This document shows positions 36,186-45,231 of a stretch of DNA of 64,000 bases, piece after piece (position 1 is the stretch's first letter; each line of letters begins with the position of its first letter). The DNA is taken from assembly GCA_021733665.1 (NCBI GenBank), contig JAHREI010000001.1, positions 1,054,001 through 1,118,000 of the forward strand, given 5' to 3'. Source of the stretch: Bacillus subtilis. GTDB lineage: Bacteria > Pseudomonadota > Alphaproteobacteria > Rhizobiales > Rhizobiaceae. A program made the translations under genes and the position numbers. The notes under the pieces are model-generated. The model saw only the letters and a list, made by a program, of their open reading frames with translations, ran no database searches and was not told the DNA's origin.

Positions 36186-37667
36186 ATGACACAGATGATC
36201 CGTTTCTTTCTGAATGGTCACCGGCAGGATGTTCAGATCCGGCCAGATACAACGGTTCTGGAATGGCTGCGCGGGGAGGCGCGGCTCAAGGGTACGAAAG
36301 AAGGCTGTGCCGAGGGGGATTGCGGGGCGTGCTCCGTTTTAATCGGCACAGATATGGACGCGATTGCGCAGGCTGACACTGCGGCGGGTGAACCACAATC
36401 AAACAAGGATGACGGAGCGTTTCGCTACCGCGCTGTTAACAGCTGCATCCTAACAATGGGGCAGCTGGACGGCAAAGCTTTGGTCACGGTTGAAGGGTTG
36501 AAAACCACACAGCTTCATCCGGTGCAGGCAGCAATGGCCGAAAACGGCTCGTCGCAATGTGGTTTCTGCACACCCGGTATTGTGATGTCGCTGAGCGGAC
36601 TGGCTGCGGATTGTGCCAGTACCGGTGCCAAAGCCGACGATCAGCTGATCCATGATACGCTGGCGGGTAATCTCTGTCGCTGCACCGGCTATCGCCCGAT
36701 TGTCGAAGCCGCACGCAAGGTGATTGCAGAAGGTGGCGCACCGGTAGCACAACTGCTTTCCGGTTCTTTGCAGGACATCCGCCCGCAAGCGGGTTTCAGC
36801 CATAATGGCTCAACCTATCATCAGCCGCAGACACTCAAAGAATTGGTGGAGCTGCGCGCGCAATATCCGCAGAGCCTGCTGCTGGCTGGCGGGACTGACC
36901 TTGGTGTGGCGCTGGCCGATTATCACAGCGACTGGAATGAGGTTATCTCGACAGCGCATGTGCGTGAGTTGCGCGATATCCGTGAGGATGCAGCATCTTT
37001 CCGTTTCGGCGCGGCAGTGACATGGGCAGAGGTGCTACGCGCTATCGGCAATCATTACCCGTCACTCACTATTTTGCTGCGCCGTTTCGGCTCTGTGCAA
37101 ATCCGCAATCAGGGTACGATTGGCGGTAATATCGGCACGGCCAGCCCGATCGGGGACGGGCCGCCAGCGCTGATTGGTCTTGGCGCTGAGATTGAACTGG
37201 CTGGTGCTCATGGCAGGCGCACATTGCCGCTGGAAGATTTCTTCCTCGATTACCGTAAAACAGAATTACGTAGCAATGAGGTGATTGCCTCAGTCACGCT
37301 TCCGAAGCTGACTGCCACACAGGATTACCGCGTTTATAAAATTTCCAAACGCTACGATCAGGATATTTCTACTGTTTGCGGTGCATTCCACCTAACACGG
37401 GAGAACGGGATTGTAACGGATGCGCGTATCGCTTTTGGCGGTATGGCAGCGATACCGAAGCGGGTGAAAAGTGCTGAACAGGCGCTGACCGGCAAGACGC
37501 TGGATGGAGCTGCAGTTGCGGCCTGTGCACAGGCTATTGCCACAGAGCTTGCGCCTTTAAGTGACTGGCGCGGCAGTGCCAAATACCGGCTAATGGTGGC
37601 ACAAAATCTGGTTGAGCGCCTGCGCCATGATCTGGCCGGTGAAGTGGTGGAGGTGATGGCATTATGA
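36186..37667 (+). CDS. xdhA: Xanthine dehydrogenase small subunit (Fe-S and FAD)
   Basis: A 493-residue subunit. The N-terminal ferredoxin domain binds one 2Fe-2S cluster through CAEGDCGAC and a further Cys, the second binds another with CGFCTPGI and CRCTGYRP. The FAD domain follows, with LLAGGTDLGV and TIGGNIGTASPIGDGPPALI. It passes electrons from the molybdenum centre to NAD. The ribosome site is weak; the ATG at 36195 (MIRFFLNG) is an alternative. It follows allA after a 149-base gap and overlaps xdhB by four bases. Confidence 0.95.
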   Translation: MTQMIRFFLNGHRQDVQIRPDTTVLEWLRGEARLKGTKEGCAEGDCGACSVLIGTDMDAIAQADTAAGEPQSNKDDGAFRYRAVNSCILTMGQLDGKALVTVEGLKTTQLHPVQAAMAENGSSQCGFCTPGIVMSLSGLAADCASTGAKADDQLIHDTLAGNLCRCTGYRPIVEAARKVIAEGGAPVAQLLSGSLQDIRPQAGFSHNGSTYHQPQTLKELVELRAQYPQSLLLAGGTDLGVALADYHSDWNEVISTAHVRELRDIREDAASFRFGAAVTWAEVLRAIGNHYPSLTILLRRFGSVQIRNQGTIGGNIGTASPIGDGPPALIGLGAEIELAGAHGRRTLPLEDFFLDYRKTELRSNEVIASVTLPKLTATQDYRVYKISKRYDQDISTVCGAFHLTRENGIVTDARIAFGGMAAIPKRVKSAEQALTGKTLDGAAVAACAQAIATELAPLSDWRGSAKYRLMVAQNLVERLRHDLAGEVVEVMAL

Positions 37668-40045
37668 TCGCACTTAATCAGCCATTTCCAACACCGGATA
37701 ATATCGGAAAAGTCGAGCGCAGCATTGTCGGACATGGTGTTGTGCATGATTCCGCAAGCCGCCATGTGGCGGGTGCCGCGACTTATATCGATGATATGCC
37801 GGAATTGCCGGATACGCTTCATGCGGCTTTTATCTTATCACCGGTTGCCCATGGCCGGTTGAAAAGCATGGATGCTAGTGAGGCTTTGGCGCAGGCCGGT
37901 GTTATCGGTATCTGGGATGTGCATGATATTCCGGGCATCAATGATGTTTCGCCTGGATTGCCCGGTGAACCACTTTTTGCTGAGGAACTGCTCGACCATC
38001 AGGGGCGGGCAATTGCGGTGATTGCCGCGACCAGTTTTGAGGCTGCCTATAAGGCTGCCAAGCTGGTGAAGCTGGATATTGAAGAACTGCCGCCGGTGCT
38101 GGATGTGGAGGAAGCACACCGGAAAAAGAGCTATGTGATCCCGCAACAGGTGGTGCAACAGGGCGATGCCAAAACCGCCATTGCTAATGCGGAACATCAG
38201 TTTTCCGGCCGTCTTTCGATGGGCGGGCAGGATCACTTCTATCTTGAAACCCATATTGCCTATGCCATTCCTGGTGAAAACTGGCCGCAGGAAAACGGCG
38301 ATATGCTGGTGCATTCCTCGACCCAGCATCCGAGCGAAGTGCAGCATCATGTGGCGCATGTGCTGGGGCTTCATGCCCATGCGGTGGAATGTCAGGTGCG
38401 GCGAATGGGTGGCGGTTTCGGCGGCAAGGAAAGTCAGGCGACGATTATTGCCTGTGCGGCCGCGCTGGTAGCAGCTAAAACCGGACGGCCGTGCAAAATG
38501 CGCCTCAAACGCCGTGATGATATGATTGCGACTGGCAAGCGCCATGATTTTGTTGTGCATTGGCAGGCAGGAACAGACAGTCGCGGGCGCATCAAAGGGC
38601 TGGATATCGAGTTTCTAGCCCGCGCCGGAAACCTGCCGGATCTCACAGGGCCGGTGATTGCCCGTGCGCTGACGCATGCGGATAATTCCTATTTTATCGA
38701 GCATGCACATTTTATTGGCCATGCTTGTAAAACCAATACCGTGTCCAACACAGCATTCCGCGGCTTTGGTGGGCCGCAGGGCATTATCGCGATTGAAACG
38801 ATTGTCGATACGATTGCCCGTGAGTTGAAGCTTGATCCCAATCAGCTGCGCGCCATCAATTATTACGGCGATGAGACCGGTGATGAAACGCCTTATGGCC
38901 AGAAGGTTGAAGATAACCGGCTGGTACAGGTAACCGAAACTCTGCTGAACAGCAGCGAATGGCAAAAACGACGTGCGGAGATTGATGCCTATAATGCGGG
39001 TAATCCGCTTATCCGTCGCGGATTGGCGATGATGCCGGTGAAGTTTGGTATTTCGTTCAATCTCACAGCACTCAATCAGGCCGGTGCGCTGGTGCATGTC
39101 TATCAGGATGGTTCGGTTTTCCTGAACCATGGCGGCACGGAGATGGGGCAGGGACTGTTTGTCAAAGTCGCGCAGGTTGTTGCTGAAGTGTTCCAGATTG
39201 ATCTGGACATGGTGCGTATCTCGGCGACAGCGACCGGCAAAGTACCGAACACGTCTGCAACGGCTGCTTCAACCGGCTCTGATCTCAACGGTATGGCAGC
39301 CTTTAAAGCAGCAACGGCAATCAAAAGCCGCATGACTAAGGTTGCTGCAGAACATTACGGCGCAGAAGAGAGCGAGATTATTTTCCGTGGTAGCCGTGTC
39401 TATGCGGGCAATGAATCCATGTCCTTTGGCGAACTTGCTAAGCTGACATGGTCAAAACGTGTGCAGCTCTCCGAGGCTGCCCATTATGCGACACCGAAAA
39501 TCCATTGGGACGGCAAGACGATGCGCGGCCGTCCGTTCTTCTATTTCACCTATGGTGCGGCTGTTGCCGAAGTGGCAGTGGATACTCTGACGGGTGAAAC
39601 GCGCTGCCTGCGGGCGGATATTTTGCAGGATGTCGGCTTTCCGCTTAATCCGGCAATTGATCTCGGCCAGATTGAAGGTGCTTTCGTGCAGGGTATGGGT
39701 TGGGTCACTTGCGAAGAACTTTGGTGGGATAAAGCCGGACGGTTACGCACGGCAGGGCCTTCGACCTATAAAATTCCGGGTTCGCGCGATGTGCCGGAAA
39801 TCTTCAATGTGCGGATATTGGAAAATGCACCAAACCGTGAGGAAACGGTGTTCCGTTCCAAAGCCATTGGCGAACCACCGCTAATGCTTGGCATTTCCGT
39901 CTGGCTGGCAATTCGTGATGCTATTGCTTCGATTGCGGATCACCAGTTTTCGCCGGAACTGGAGGCACCGGCCACACCGGAAACCGTGCTGAAATCGATT
40001 ATCAAATTGCGTCAGCGCCGGAGTGGAAATAACAAGCAGGTTTGA
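37664..40045 (+). CDS. xdhB: Xanthine dehydrogenase large subunit (molybdopterin)
   Basis: A 793-residue catalytic subunit oxidising hypoxanthine to xanthine and xanthine to urate. Molybdopterin motifs are visible: MGGGFGGKESQ, AFRGFGGPQG and GGTEMGQGLF, and the catalytic glutamate is in KAIGEPPLMLG near the C-terminus. The start overlaps the xdhA stop (ATGA). The maturation factor XdhC, which usually follows, is absent; uraD comes next, one base after the stop. Confidence 0.96.
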   Translation: MIALNQPFPTPDNIGKVERSIVGHGVVHDSASRHVAGAATYIDDMPELPDTLHAAFILSPVAHGRLKSMDASEALAQAGVIGIWDVHDIPGINDVSPGLPGEPLFAEELLDHQGRAIAVIAATSFEAAYKAAKLVKLDIEELPPVLDVEEAHRKKSYVIPQQVVQQGDAKTAIANAEHQFSGRLSMGGQDHFYLETHIAYAIPGENWPQENGDMLVHSSTQHPSEVQHHVAHVLGLHAHAVECQVRRMGGGFGGKESQATIIACAAALVAAKTGRPCKMRLKRRDDMIATGKRHDFVVHWQAGTDSRGRIKGLDIEFLARAGNLPDLTGPVIARALTHADNSYFIEHAHFIGHACKTNTVSNTAFRGFGGPQGIIAIETIVDTIARELKLDPNQLRAINYYGDETGDETPYGQKVEDNRLVQVTETLLNSSEWQKRRAEIDAYNAGNPLIRRGLAMMPVKFGISFNLTALNQAGALVHVYQDGSVFLNHGGTEMGQGLFVKVAQVVAEVFQIDLDMVRISATATGKVPNTSATAASTGSDLNGMAAFKAATAIKSRMTKVAAEHYGAEESEIIFRGSRVYAGNESMSFGELAKLTWSKRVQLSEAAHYATPKIHWDGKTMRGRPFFYFTYGAAVAEVAVDTLTGETRCLRADILQDVGFPLNPAIDLGQIEGAFVQGMGWVTCEELWWDKAGRLRTAGPSTYKIPGSRDVPEIFNVRILENAPNREETVFRSKAIGEPPLMLGISVWLAIRDAIASIADHQFSPELEAPATPETVLKSIIKLRQRRSGNNKQV

Positions 40046-40046
40046 G

Positions 40047-40565
40047 ATGAATTTGCAGGATTTAAATTCGCTGCCTGAAACGGAATTTGTTTCGGCTCTG
40101 GGCAGTATTTTCGAGCATTCCTCTTGGGTGGCAGAAGCCGTGGCGGGAGACAGGCCGTTCGCTTCTGTTTCTGCCTTGCATGAGGCGATGGTGCAGGCAG
40201 TTGAAAAGGCAGGTGTGACCAGGCAATTGACGCTGATCCGTGCGCATCCTGATCTGGCAGGGAAAGCAGCGCGTGCAGGTAACCTGACTGATGCCTCAAC
40301 CAGTGAGCAAAAAGGTGCAGGCCTCGACCGACTGGATGATGCGGAATATGAGCGGTTTCATCGCCTGAATGATGCCTATAAGCAGCGCTTTGACTTTCCC
40401 TTTATTCTCGCAGTGCGTGGTTTTGATGGTAAAGGACATGACAAACATTCCATCCTGGCCAGTTTTGAAACACGTCTGAAAAATACGCCGGAGCAGGAAA
40501 TTTCTGAAGCACTGCGGCAGATTGCGCGTATCGCTGAGCTGCGGCTGGGGGATATGCTCGGTTAG
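40047..40565 (+). CDS. uraD: OHCU decarboxylase
   Basis: A 172-residue enzyme decarboxylating 2-oxo-4-hydroxy-4-carboxy-5-ureidoimidazoline to S-allantoin. The motif HEAMVQAVE (the catalytic His region), [13 protein letters not shown] and the ending [12 protein letters not shown] are the family pattern. The ATG at 40047 follows the xdhB stop by one base. With uraH it converts the unstable urate oxidation product to allantoin, the substrate of PuuE. Confidence 0.94.
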   Translation: MNLQDLNSLPETEFVSALGSIFEHSSWVAEAVAGDRPFASVSALHEAMVQAVEKAGVTRQLTLIRAHPDLAGKAARAGNLTDASTSEQKGAGLDRLDDAEYERFHRLNDAYKQRFDFPFILAVRGFDGKGHDKHSILASFETRLKNTPEQEISEALRQIARIAELRLGDMLG

Positions 40566-40597
40566 TAGAATATAGATGCAGCAGAAAAGGTATGGTT

Positions 40598-40954
40598 ATG
40601 GCAAAACTCTCAACCCATGTTCTCGATACTGCGCATGGCAAACCTGCTGCCGCAATGCGCCTTGAATTCTATCGGGTTAAAGGCAGTGGTGAGTTGGAGC
40701 TGTTAAAACGTACAACCACCAATCTGGACGGGCGCACCGATGAGCCGTTGCTGAGTGAAGCGGATATGCAAATCGGCACCTATGAAATTCAATTTCATGT
40801 GGCCGAGTATTTTGATTCACAAGGGGCTTATTTGGCCAAGCCGCCGTTTCTGGATCTGATCCCGATCCGCTTTTCTATCGCGGATGAGAGTGCCAATTAC
40901 CATGTGCCATTGCTTGTCAGCCCGTGGTCGTATTCGACCTATCGCGGCAGTTAA
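40598..40954 (+). CDS. uraH: 5-hydroxyisourate hydrolase (transthyretin-like)
   Basis: A 118-residue HIUase hydrolysing 5-hydroxyisourate. The catalytic motifs are complete: [10 protein letters not shown] at the N-terminus, the Arg in [32 protein letters not shown] at the C-terminus, with YRGS being the HIUase signature that separates it from transthyretin. The ATG at 40598 follows AAAAGG by 7 bases. There is no signal peptide. It ends the purine cluster, 32 bases after uraD. Confidence 0.95.
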   Translation: MAKLSTHVLDTAHGKPAAAMRLEFYRVKGSGELELLKRTTTNLDGRTDEPLLSEADMQIGTYEIQFHVAEYFDSQGAYLAKPPFLDLIPIRFSIADESANYHVPLLVSPWSYSTYRGS

Positions 40955-41001
40955 GTGCAAACGGGGAAAATCTATCCCCGTCCTTGATTCCATCAATAGA
41001 C

Positions 41002-41028
41002 TTTTCCCGTTCATGAACAACGGGAAAA
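41002..41028 (+). promoter_or_regulatory. Hairpin over the ribosome site of the DUF2793 gene
   Basis: The 10-bp arms TTTTCCCGTT (41002-41011) and AACGGGAAAA (41019-41028) are perfectly complementary. The second arm holds the only purine-rich candidate Shine-Dalgarno (CGGGA), 8 bases before the ATG, so folding would hide it. A second small hairpin (ACGGGGA / TCCCCGT, 40961-40981) follows uraH and may end its transcript. Confidence 0.45.
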
Positions 41029-41035
41029 ACACGCT

Positions 41036-41857
41036 ATGGAAACAACACCTAATCTGAAAATGCCTTATATCCTGCCCAGTCAGGCGCAGAAACATGTAAC
41101 GCATAATGAGGCGCTGCGCTATCTGGATGCGCTTCTGCATCTCTCAATCACAAGCAGGCAATATACATCACCACCAGTAAATACACAGGAAGGCGAGCGC
41201 TATCTGGTGCCCGCTGGCGCTGCGGATTCATGGCACGGGCAGGATGGAAATCTTGCGGCTTTCATGGATGCAGAGTGGTTTTTCTTCACGCCTTTGCGTG
41301 GCTGGACGATGTATGTCGCGGATGAAAATCTGTTGCTGGTCTATACTGGGACGCAGTGGCAATCTTTAGTCAATCCGCAGCCGATGGTTGGCGTGAACAC
41401 AGAGGCTGACAGCTATAATCGTTTTGCTGTGGCATCTGACGCAGTGTTGCTGACCCATAGCGGTGCGGGACACCAGCTGAAAATCAATAAAAATCAGAGC
41501 GACAATACTGCCTCTTTGCTGTTTCAAAGCGGTTGGACAGGTTATGCGGAGATGGGGCTGACAGGGGAAAACAACTTTAGCGTCAAAGTCGCAGATGATG
41601 CCGGGCAATGGCGGCAGGCATTACGCATTGACCGTGCGAATGGAAATATCGCAATAGGCTCAGTCTGGCCGACAGCCGCTTTGCACGTTGATGGTGCATT
41701 GCGGCTCAAAGATTATGAAATTACAGCGCTGCCTGATGCCGTGCAAAGCGGAGCAGGGGCAATGGTTTTTGTTAAAGCGGGGCAGGGTATTAAACCGGCT
41801 TTTAGTGACGGAGCGCAATGGCGTTGGATACAGGATAGTCAGCCCGTTGGAACGTAA
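41036..41857 (+). CDS. DUF2793 domain protein (phage/gene transfer agent tail type)
   Basis: A 273-residue protein. The opening LKMPYILPSQAQKHVTHNEALRYLDALL is the DUF2793 signature, and GERYLVPAGAADSWHGQDGNLAAF continues it. The domain is known from phage and gene-transfer-agent structural regions, where it sits in tail-fibre or receptor-binding proteins. The C-terminal half has a beta-rich, fibre-like look (AALHVDGALRLKDYEI). No other phage gene lies beside it: uraH is upstream, tRNA-Gln downstream. It could be a prophage remnant or a satellite GTA gene. Confidence 0.75.
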   Translation: METTPNLKMPYILPSQAQKHVTHNEALRYLDALLHLSITSRQYTSPPVNTQEGERYLVPAGAADSWHGQDGNLAAFMDAEWFFFTPLRGWTMYVADENLLLVYTGTQWQSLVNPQPMVGVNTEADSYNRFAVASDAVLLTHSGAGHQLKINKNQSDNTASLLFQSGWTGYAEMGLTGENNFSVKVADDAGQWRQALRIDRANGNIAIGSVWPTAALHVDGALRLKDYEITALPDAVQSGAGAMVFVKAGQGIKPAFSDGAQWRWIQDSQPVGT

Positions 41858-42113
41858 TCCTGTTCGCTTTGGTCTTTTCGCTGCAATAGGTTGATTGTTA
41901 CCATGCAGCGAAAAGAAACTGCGTAATAAGTGAGCAGAATTCTGCATATAAATGTGTTTTTCAGTGCCGTAATCAGTGCTCTTCCGAGAAAATACGAGAT
42001 TGAGTGCCTTAGCTTTGATTTAAAATGTGAAAATCTGATTTCGGTGGATTGCACAATGAAATTCTTGAGGCTATAAGCCGATCACCGCCACGGAATCTCT
42101 CCGTGATTTGTTT

Positions 42114-42188
42114 TGGGGCGTAGCCAAGCGGTAAGGCACCGGTTTTTGGTACCGGCATTCCCTGGTTCGAATCCAGGCGCCCCAGCCA
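42114..42188 (+). tRNA. tRNA-Gln (anticodon UUG)
   Basis: A 75-base tRNA. The acceptor arms TGGGGCG (42114-42120) and CGCCCCA (42178-42184) pair perfectly, the discriminator is G, and CCA is encoded (42186-42188). The D loop has AAGCGGTAAGG, the anticodon loop reads TTTTGGT with TTG, and the T arm is CCTGGTTCGAATCCAGG. No integrase or repeated 3' end was found nearby, so there is no sign that it has served as an attachment site. Confidence 0.97.
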
Positions 42189-42467
42189 CATATCTTCCCC
42201 AAGGTTATTTCCTTCTTTATAAAAATTAATATTGAAATTAAGCATATTATTGTTTTGCTGATATGTAATTTTTAAAATCAAGAAAGATTCAAAATATCGC
42301 TTTTTGAATAGAGCTGTGATACAGCAACGTAGCTTTCATGATGCTTAGCGGCATAAAAATACACATTGAAAATCTGCTTTATATAATTTGGCTGATTAGC
42401 TGATTGGTTTAACTATATTTTTCTCCGATGTTAACGGAGGGCAATATCGTTCATTCCAAGGGGGATA

Positions 42468-43652
42468 GTGTTTGCCAATACAAGGGCTTTGTCGTCGATG
42501 ATTATTCAATATATTACAAATATTGAGCCAAATTCATTGTTTATTGTGAACGCAATTTCATTATCGGCGTTTGCGACTGCCTTTTTTTGTATCTGGCTGA
42601 AGCAGCGCGACAGAGATTATTGGCTATATTGGGTTGCAGCAAATGTTGTGATGGCTATTGGCTTTACCGCATTTGTGGTGATTGATCGTACACAAATGAT
42701 GCAGCTGATCATCGTCAATGGTTTTATGGTCATGGGGATTGCCCTGCGGTGGCAGGCTTTGAGAAGTTTTTTCCATCGTAAAAACTACATTGAGATTAAC
42801 TTATTAATTTTGCTCGTTTTACTGCTGCCTTATATATTCTCCTCCTATGTAACGAACAGATTTATATTTGGCTTTGTAAATCTGCTGTTCTTTTTCGAAA
42901 TTATTTTGGTGGTACGAGAATTGATCCGGCCAAATGGTGAGACTTTGCCATCGCGGTGGGGCTTGGTCATTGCGTATGGCATTGTTGGTGTCGCATTTAT
43001 TGCACGCGTGGTGCAGGGCTGGGTTACCGGCCCGAATAATATGACATTGTTGCCTAATGATGCGCTTTTGACAGTTCTGCTTTTAACAATTTCCGTTCAT
43101 ATTGTTGCCAGTGGTGCCTTTGCGATTTCAATTGCATATGAGCGCGGTATTTCTGAACTCAAGCAAATGGCTTTGCTCGATCCGTTGACCGATTTATATA
43201 ACAGGCGTGCATTCGAGCTTGCTTTGACAGATCGTAAATTAGATTCAGCAGTGTTGACTTTAATTCTTCTCGATATTGATCATTTCAAGCGTGTAAATGA
43301 TGATTATGGGCATGAGGCAGGCGATATTGCACTGAAGCGCTGTGCCAATATTCTGACGACAATATTCCGGAAGAAAGATGTGGTGGCTCGTATTGGCGGA
43401 GAAGAGTTCGCTGTGATTCTGCCGGATACAACCCTGAATGAAGCTTATGACTATGCGGAACGTGTTCGCAAAGCTGTTGAAGATGATGCTTTTGAACATG
43501 AGAGTGATATTGTGCGCCTGACAATCAGTGCAGGGGTATGTCAGACTGTAGCAGGTGTTACTTCTTTAGCTGATATTGCAAAGAAGGCAGATAGCAGTTT
43601 GTATATGGCCAAAAATAGAGGTCGCAACCGGGTTGAAATATTCGCTGTGTAA
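42468..43652 (+). CDS. Membrane diguanylate cyclase (GGDEF)
   Basis: A 394-residue protein with six to seven membrane segments in the first 220 residues (MASE-like sensor) and one GGDEF domain. The active site is GGEEF in VVARIGGEEFAVIL, with the upstream DPLTDLYNRRAFE and LLDIDHFKRVNDDYGHEAGD, so it should make c-di-GMP. No RxxD inhibitory site is evident five residues upstream of GGEEF. The GTG at 42468 has a ribosome site that is rather close; the ATG at 42498 is another option. It lies alone 280 bases after the tRNA. Confidence 0.92.
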   Translation: MFANTRALSSMIIQYITNIEPNSLFIVNAISLSAFATAFFCIWLKQRDRDYWLYWVAANVVMAIGFTAFVVIDRTQMMQLIIVNGFMVMGIALRWQALRSFFHRKNYIEINLLILLVLLLPYIFSSYVTNRFIFGFVNLLFFFEIILVVRELIRPNGETLPSRWGLVIAYGIVGVAFIARVVQGWVTGPNNMTLLPNDALLTVLLLTISVHIVASGAFAISIAYERGISELKQMALLDPLTDLYNRRAFELALTDRKLDSAVLTLILLDIDHFKRVNDDYGHEAGDIALKRCANILTTIFRKKDVVARIGGEEFAVILPDTTLNEAYDYAERVRKAVEDDAFEHESDIVRLTISAGVCQTVAGVTSLADIAKKADSSLYMAKNRGRNRVEIFAV

Positions 43653-43774
43653 AGGTGAATATTATGTGGTCTATTATATATTTTTCTTTTGTTTTTATTT
43701 TTTGCCTCTAAATTAGCGTGAGTAAAATTGTGGAGGAAAGAGTGCGTAGTGCAGTGGTAGTGGAGAGCCGAAAA

Positions 43775-44761
43775 ATGTATTTCCTGCGTATGAAGCTGCA
43801 GGAAATGATAGCTTTTCCTGTGAGATGGCTATCTTTTTCATTGCTTTTTCTATTGGCGTTTCTGCTGACTTCGCCGGCTTTGGCAGCTCTTTGTGCGGAT
43901 AGCTCTTTAATTTCACAAGATCAGGCTCTGAAACGGCAACTGACCGCTGTAAAAAACTTGGAGCGGAGCCGAAAATGTACTGCAGAAAGCGCGCAGGGCG
44001 GTTTTTTTAATGCTTGTCGTGATTTGGCGCAGCGACGCGGGGATATCCAGTCAAAATTGCAGGCCAATGCTGCAGCTTTGGCAAGATGCAGCGGTAGTAA
44101 TGCTACATCAGCAGCTGCGACACAAAAACGAACAGTAAAAACACCACCTCCTGTCAGTATTAAGAAAACTGAGATGGCTACCGGTACATCGAACCAGTTT
44201 CTGGGTAAATATTCAGGTACGCCGTTGCTGTTTTGTGTGCGCCTTTCCGACGGATATTATTTTCCCGCGCCGCATTCTCAGTTTGCGAGAAGTGATCAGG
44301 TTAAAGAGACGCTCGCACAGTGTAGCTTTATTTGCGAAACACCGGATGTGAACCTGTATGTTTTGAGTGATCCTGCAGCAGAAACGTCAGGTATGTTGTC
44401 TGTTGATAAGCGCGAAACCTACGCAAATTTACCTACCGCTTATCGTTACCAGTCTGACCGCAATTTCAATAAATGTAACTGGGACAGGTATAATTCCTAT
44501 ATCAAGCAGGTGAAACTGGGGCGGGATAAGACAAAGAAGAATAAAGCACCTGCGCAGCAGAAAGCTGTTCCGACACTTGCTGAAATTGAAGCTGAAATTG
44601 AGCCTGCGCCGCTCAGAGATCTGGCAGAAGAAAGTGCTGATCGTACAATCCGTATTGTCGGGCCTGAATTTTTGCAGGGAGGCAATGATGAATTTATTAG
44701 TTTTGATGCTGATAAACAGCACACAGATGCCGGACTTAAAACGGATAAAAGTATAGAATAA
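43775..44761 (+). CDS. DUF2865 domain secreted protein
   Basis: A 328-residue exported protein with a signal peptide ending SPALA, an Ala/Gln-rich helical region with cysteines (about 40-110), a linker, then the DUF2865 core: LLFCVRLSDGYYFPAP, CSFICETPDVNLYVLSD and the TYANLPTAYRY segment. The tail is rich in Lys, Ala, Glu and Asp. Function unknown; the family is found mainly in Hyphomicrobiales. The ATG at 43775 follows GGAGAG and begins a proper signal peptide; a GTG at 43718 would add 19 residues. It ends before a strong terminator. Confidence 0.8.
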   Translation: MYFLRMKLQEMIAFPVRWLSFSLLFLLAFLLTSPALAALCADSSLISQDQALKRQLTAVKNLERSRKCTAESAQGGFFNACRDLAQRRGDIQSKLQANAAALARCSGSNATSAAATQKRTVKTPPPVSIKKTEMATGTSNQFLGKYSGTPLLFCVRLSDGYYFPAPHSQFARSDQVKETLAQCSFICETPDVNLYVLSDPAAETSGMLSVDKRETYANLPTAYRYQSDRNFNKCNWDRYNSYIKQVKLGRDKTKKNKAPAQQKAVPTLAEIEAEIEPAPLRDLAEESADRTIRIVGPEFLQGGNDEFISFDADKQHTDAGLKTDKSIE

Positions 44762-45231
44762 AGACGCAGATACAGTTTGCGACATAACGGCCGTCCTGTT
44801 CAATACAGTGACGGCCGTAATTTTTTTGTAAATGTAAGTTTTGTTACATTTTGACCAAATGCGCTGTTTTTTGGCGCAAACGGACATGCGCCTGATAAAA
44901 TCCACAGGCAAGATTTTCAAGCTATGTTGATGAAGACGGCTTTTGATCCGTCTCTGTTTTTACATACTATCTCTGCGTTTTTGCGGATGGCTTGCCTTTC
45001 AGGCGCCCTGAAAATGCGGGGTATTACAGAAAATATAGCGCTCTGCCTGATCTGTTCAGGGATGCAGATTGCGTAATATAATGACCGCAATACCGGTGCA
45101 GAAATTGCTTTCTGCGGCTGCGGGTTCTGACATGCTTTCAAAAATTTGCATTGATATCTGCTGTTAATTCATCATTATGTGTGGGAACTTTATAAAAACT
45201 CAAACAAAATTCACAGGATGGGGGCTTACAT
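44762..45231. other. 470-base gap upstream of the phosphonate-type transporter
   Basis: It begins with the terminator at 44787-44827. Further on are an AATGTAA / TTACATT inverted repeat (44831-44850) and a hairpin GCAGAAA / TTTCTGC (45098-45115). No gene is convincing. The promoter and leader of the transporter operon must lie here. Confidence 0.45.
44787..44827 (+). terminator. Terminator after the DUF2865 gene
   Basis: The arms ACGGCCGTC (44787-44795) and GACGGCCGT (44810-44818), extended by CTGT/ACAG with one bulge, are followed by AATTTTTTT. Confidence 0.88.

Noticed and set aside
42114-42188. tRNA-Gln as an active integration site for a genomic island
   Set aside because: No integrase, no repeated tRNA 3' end and no mobility genes were found around it.
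42009-42281. A 90-aa minus-strand frame with LDSNQGMPVPKTGALPLGYAP
   Set aside because: It is the antisense translation of tRNA-Gln, a well-known false gene pattern.
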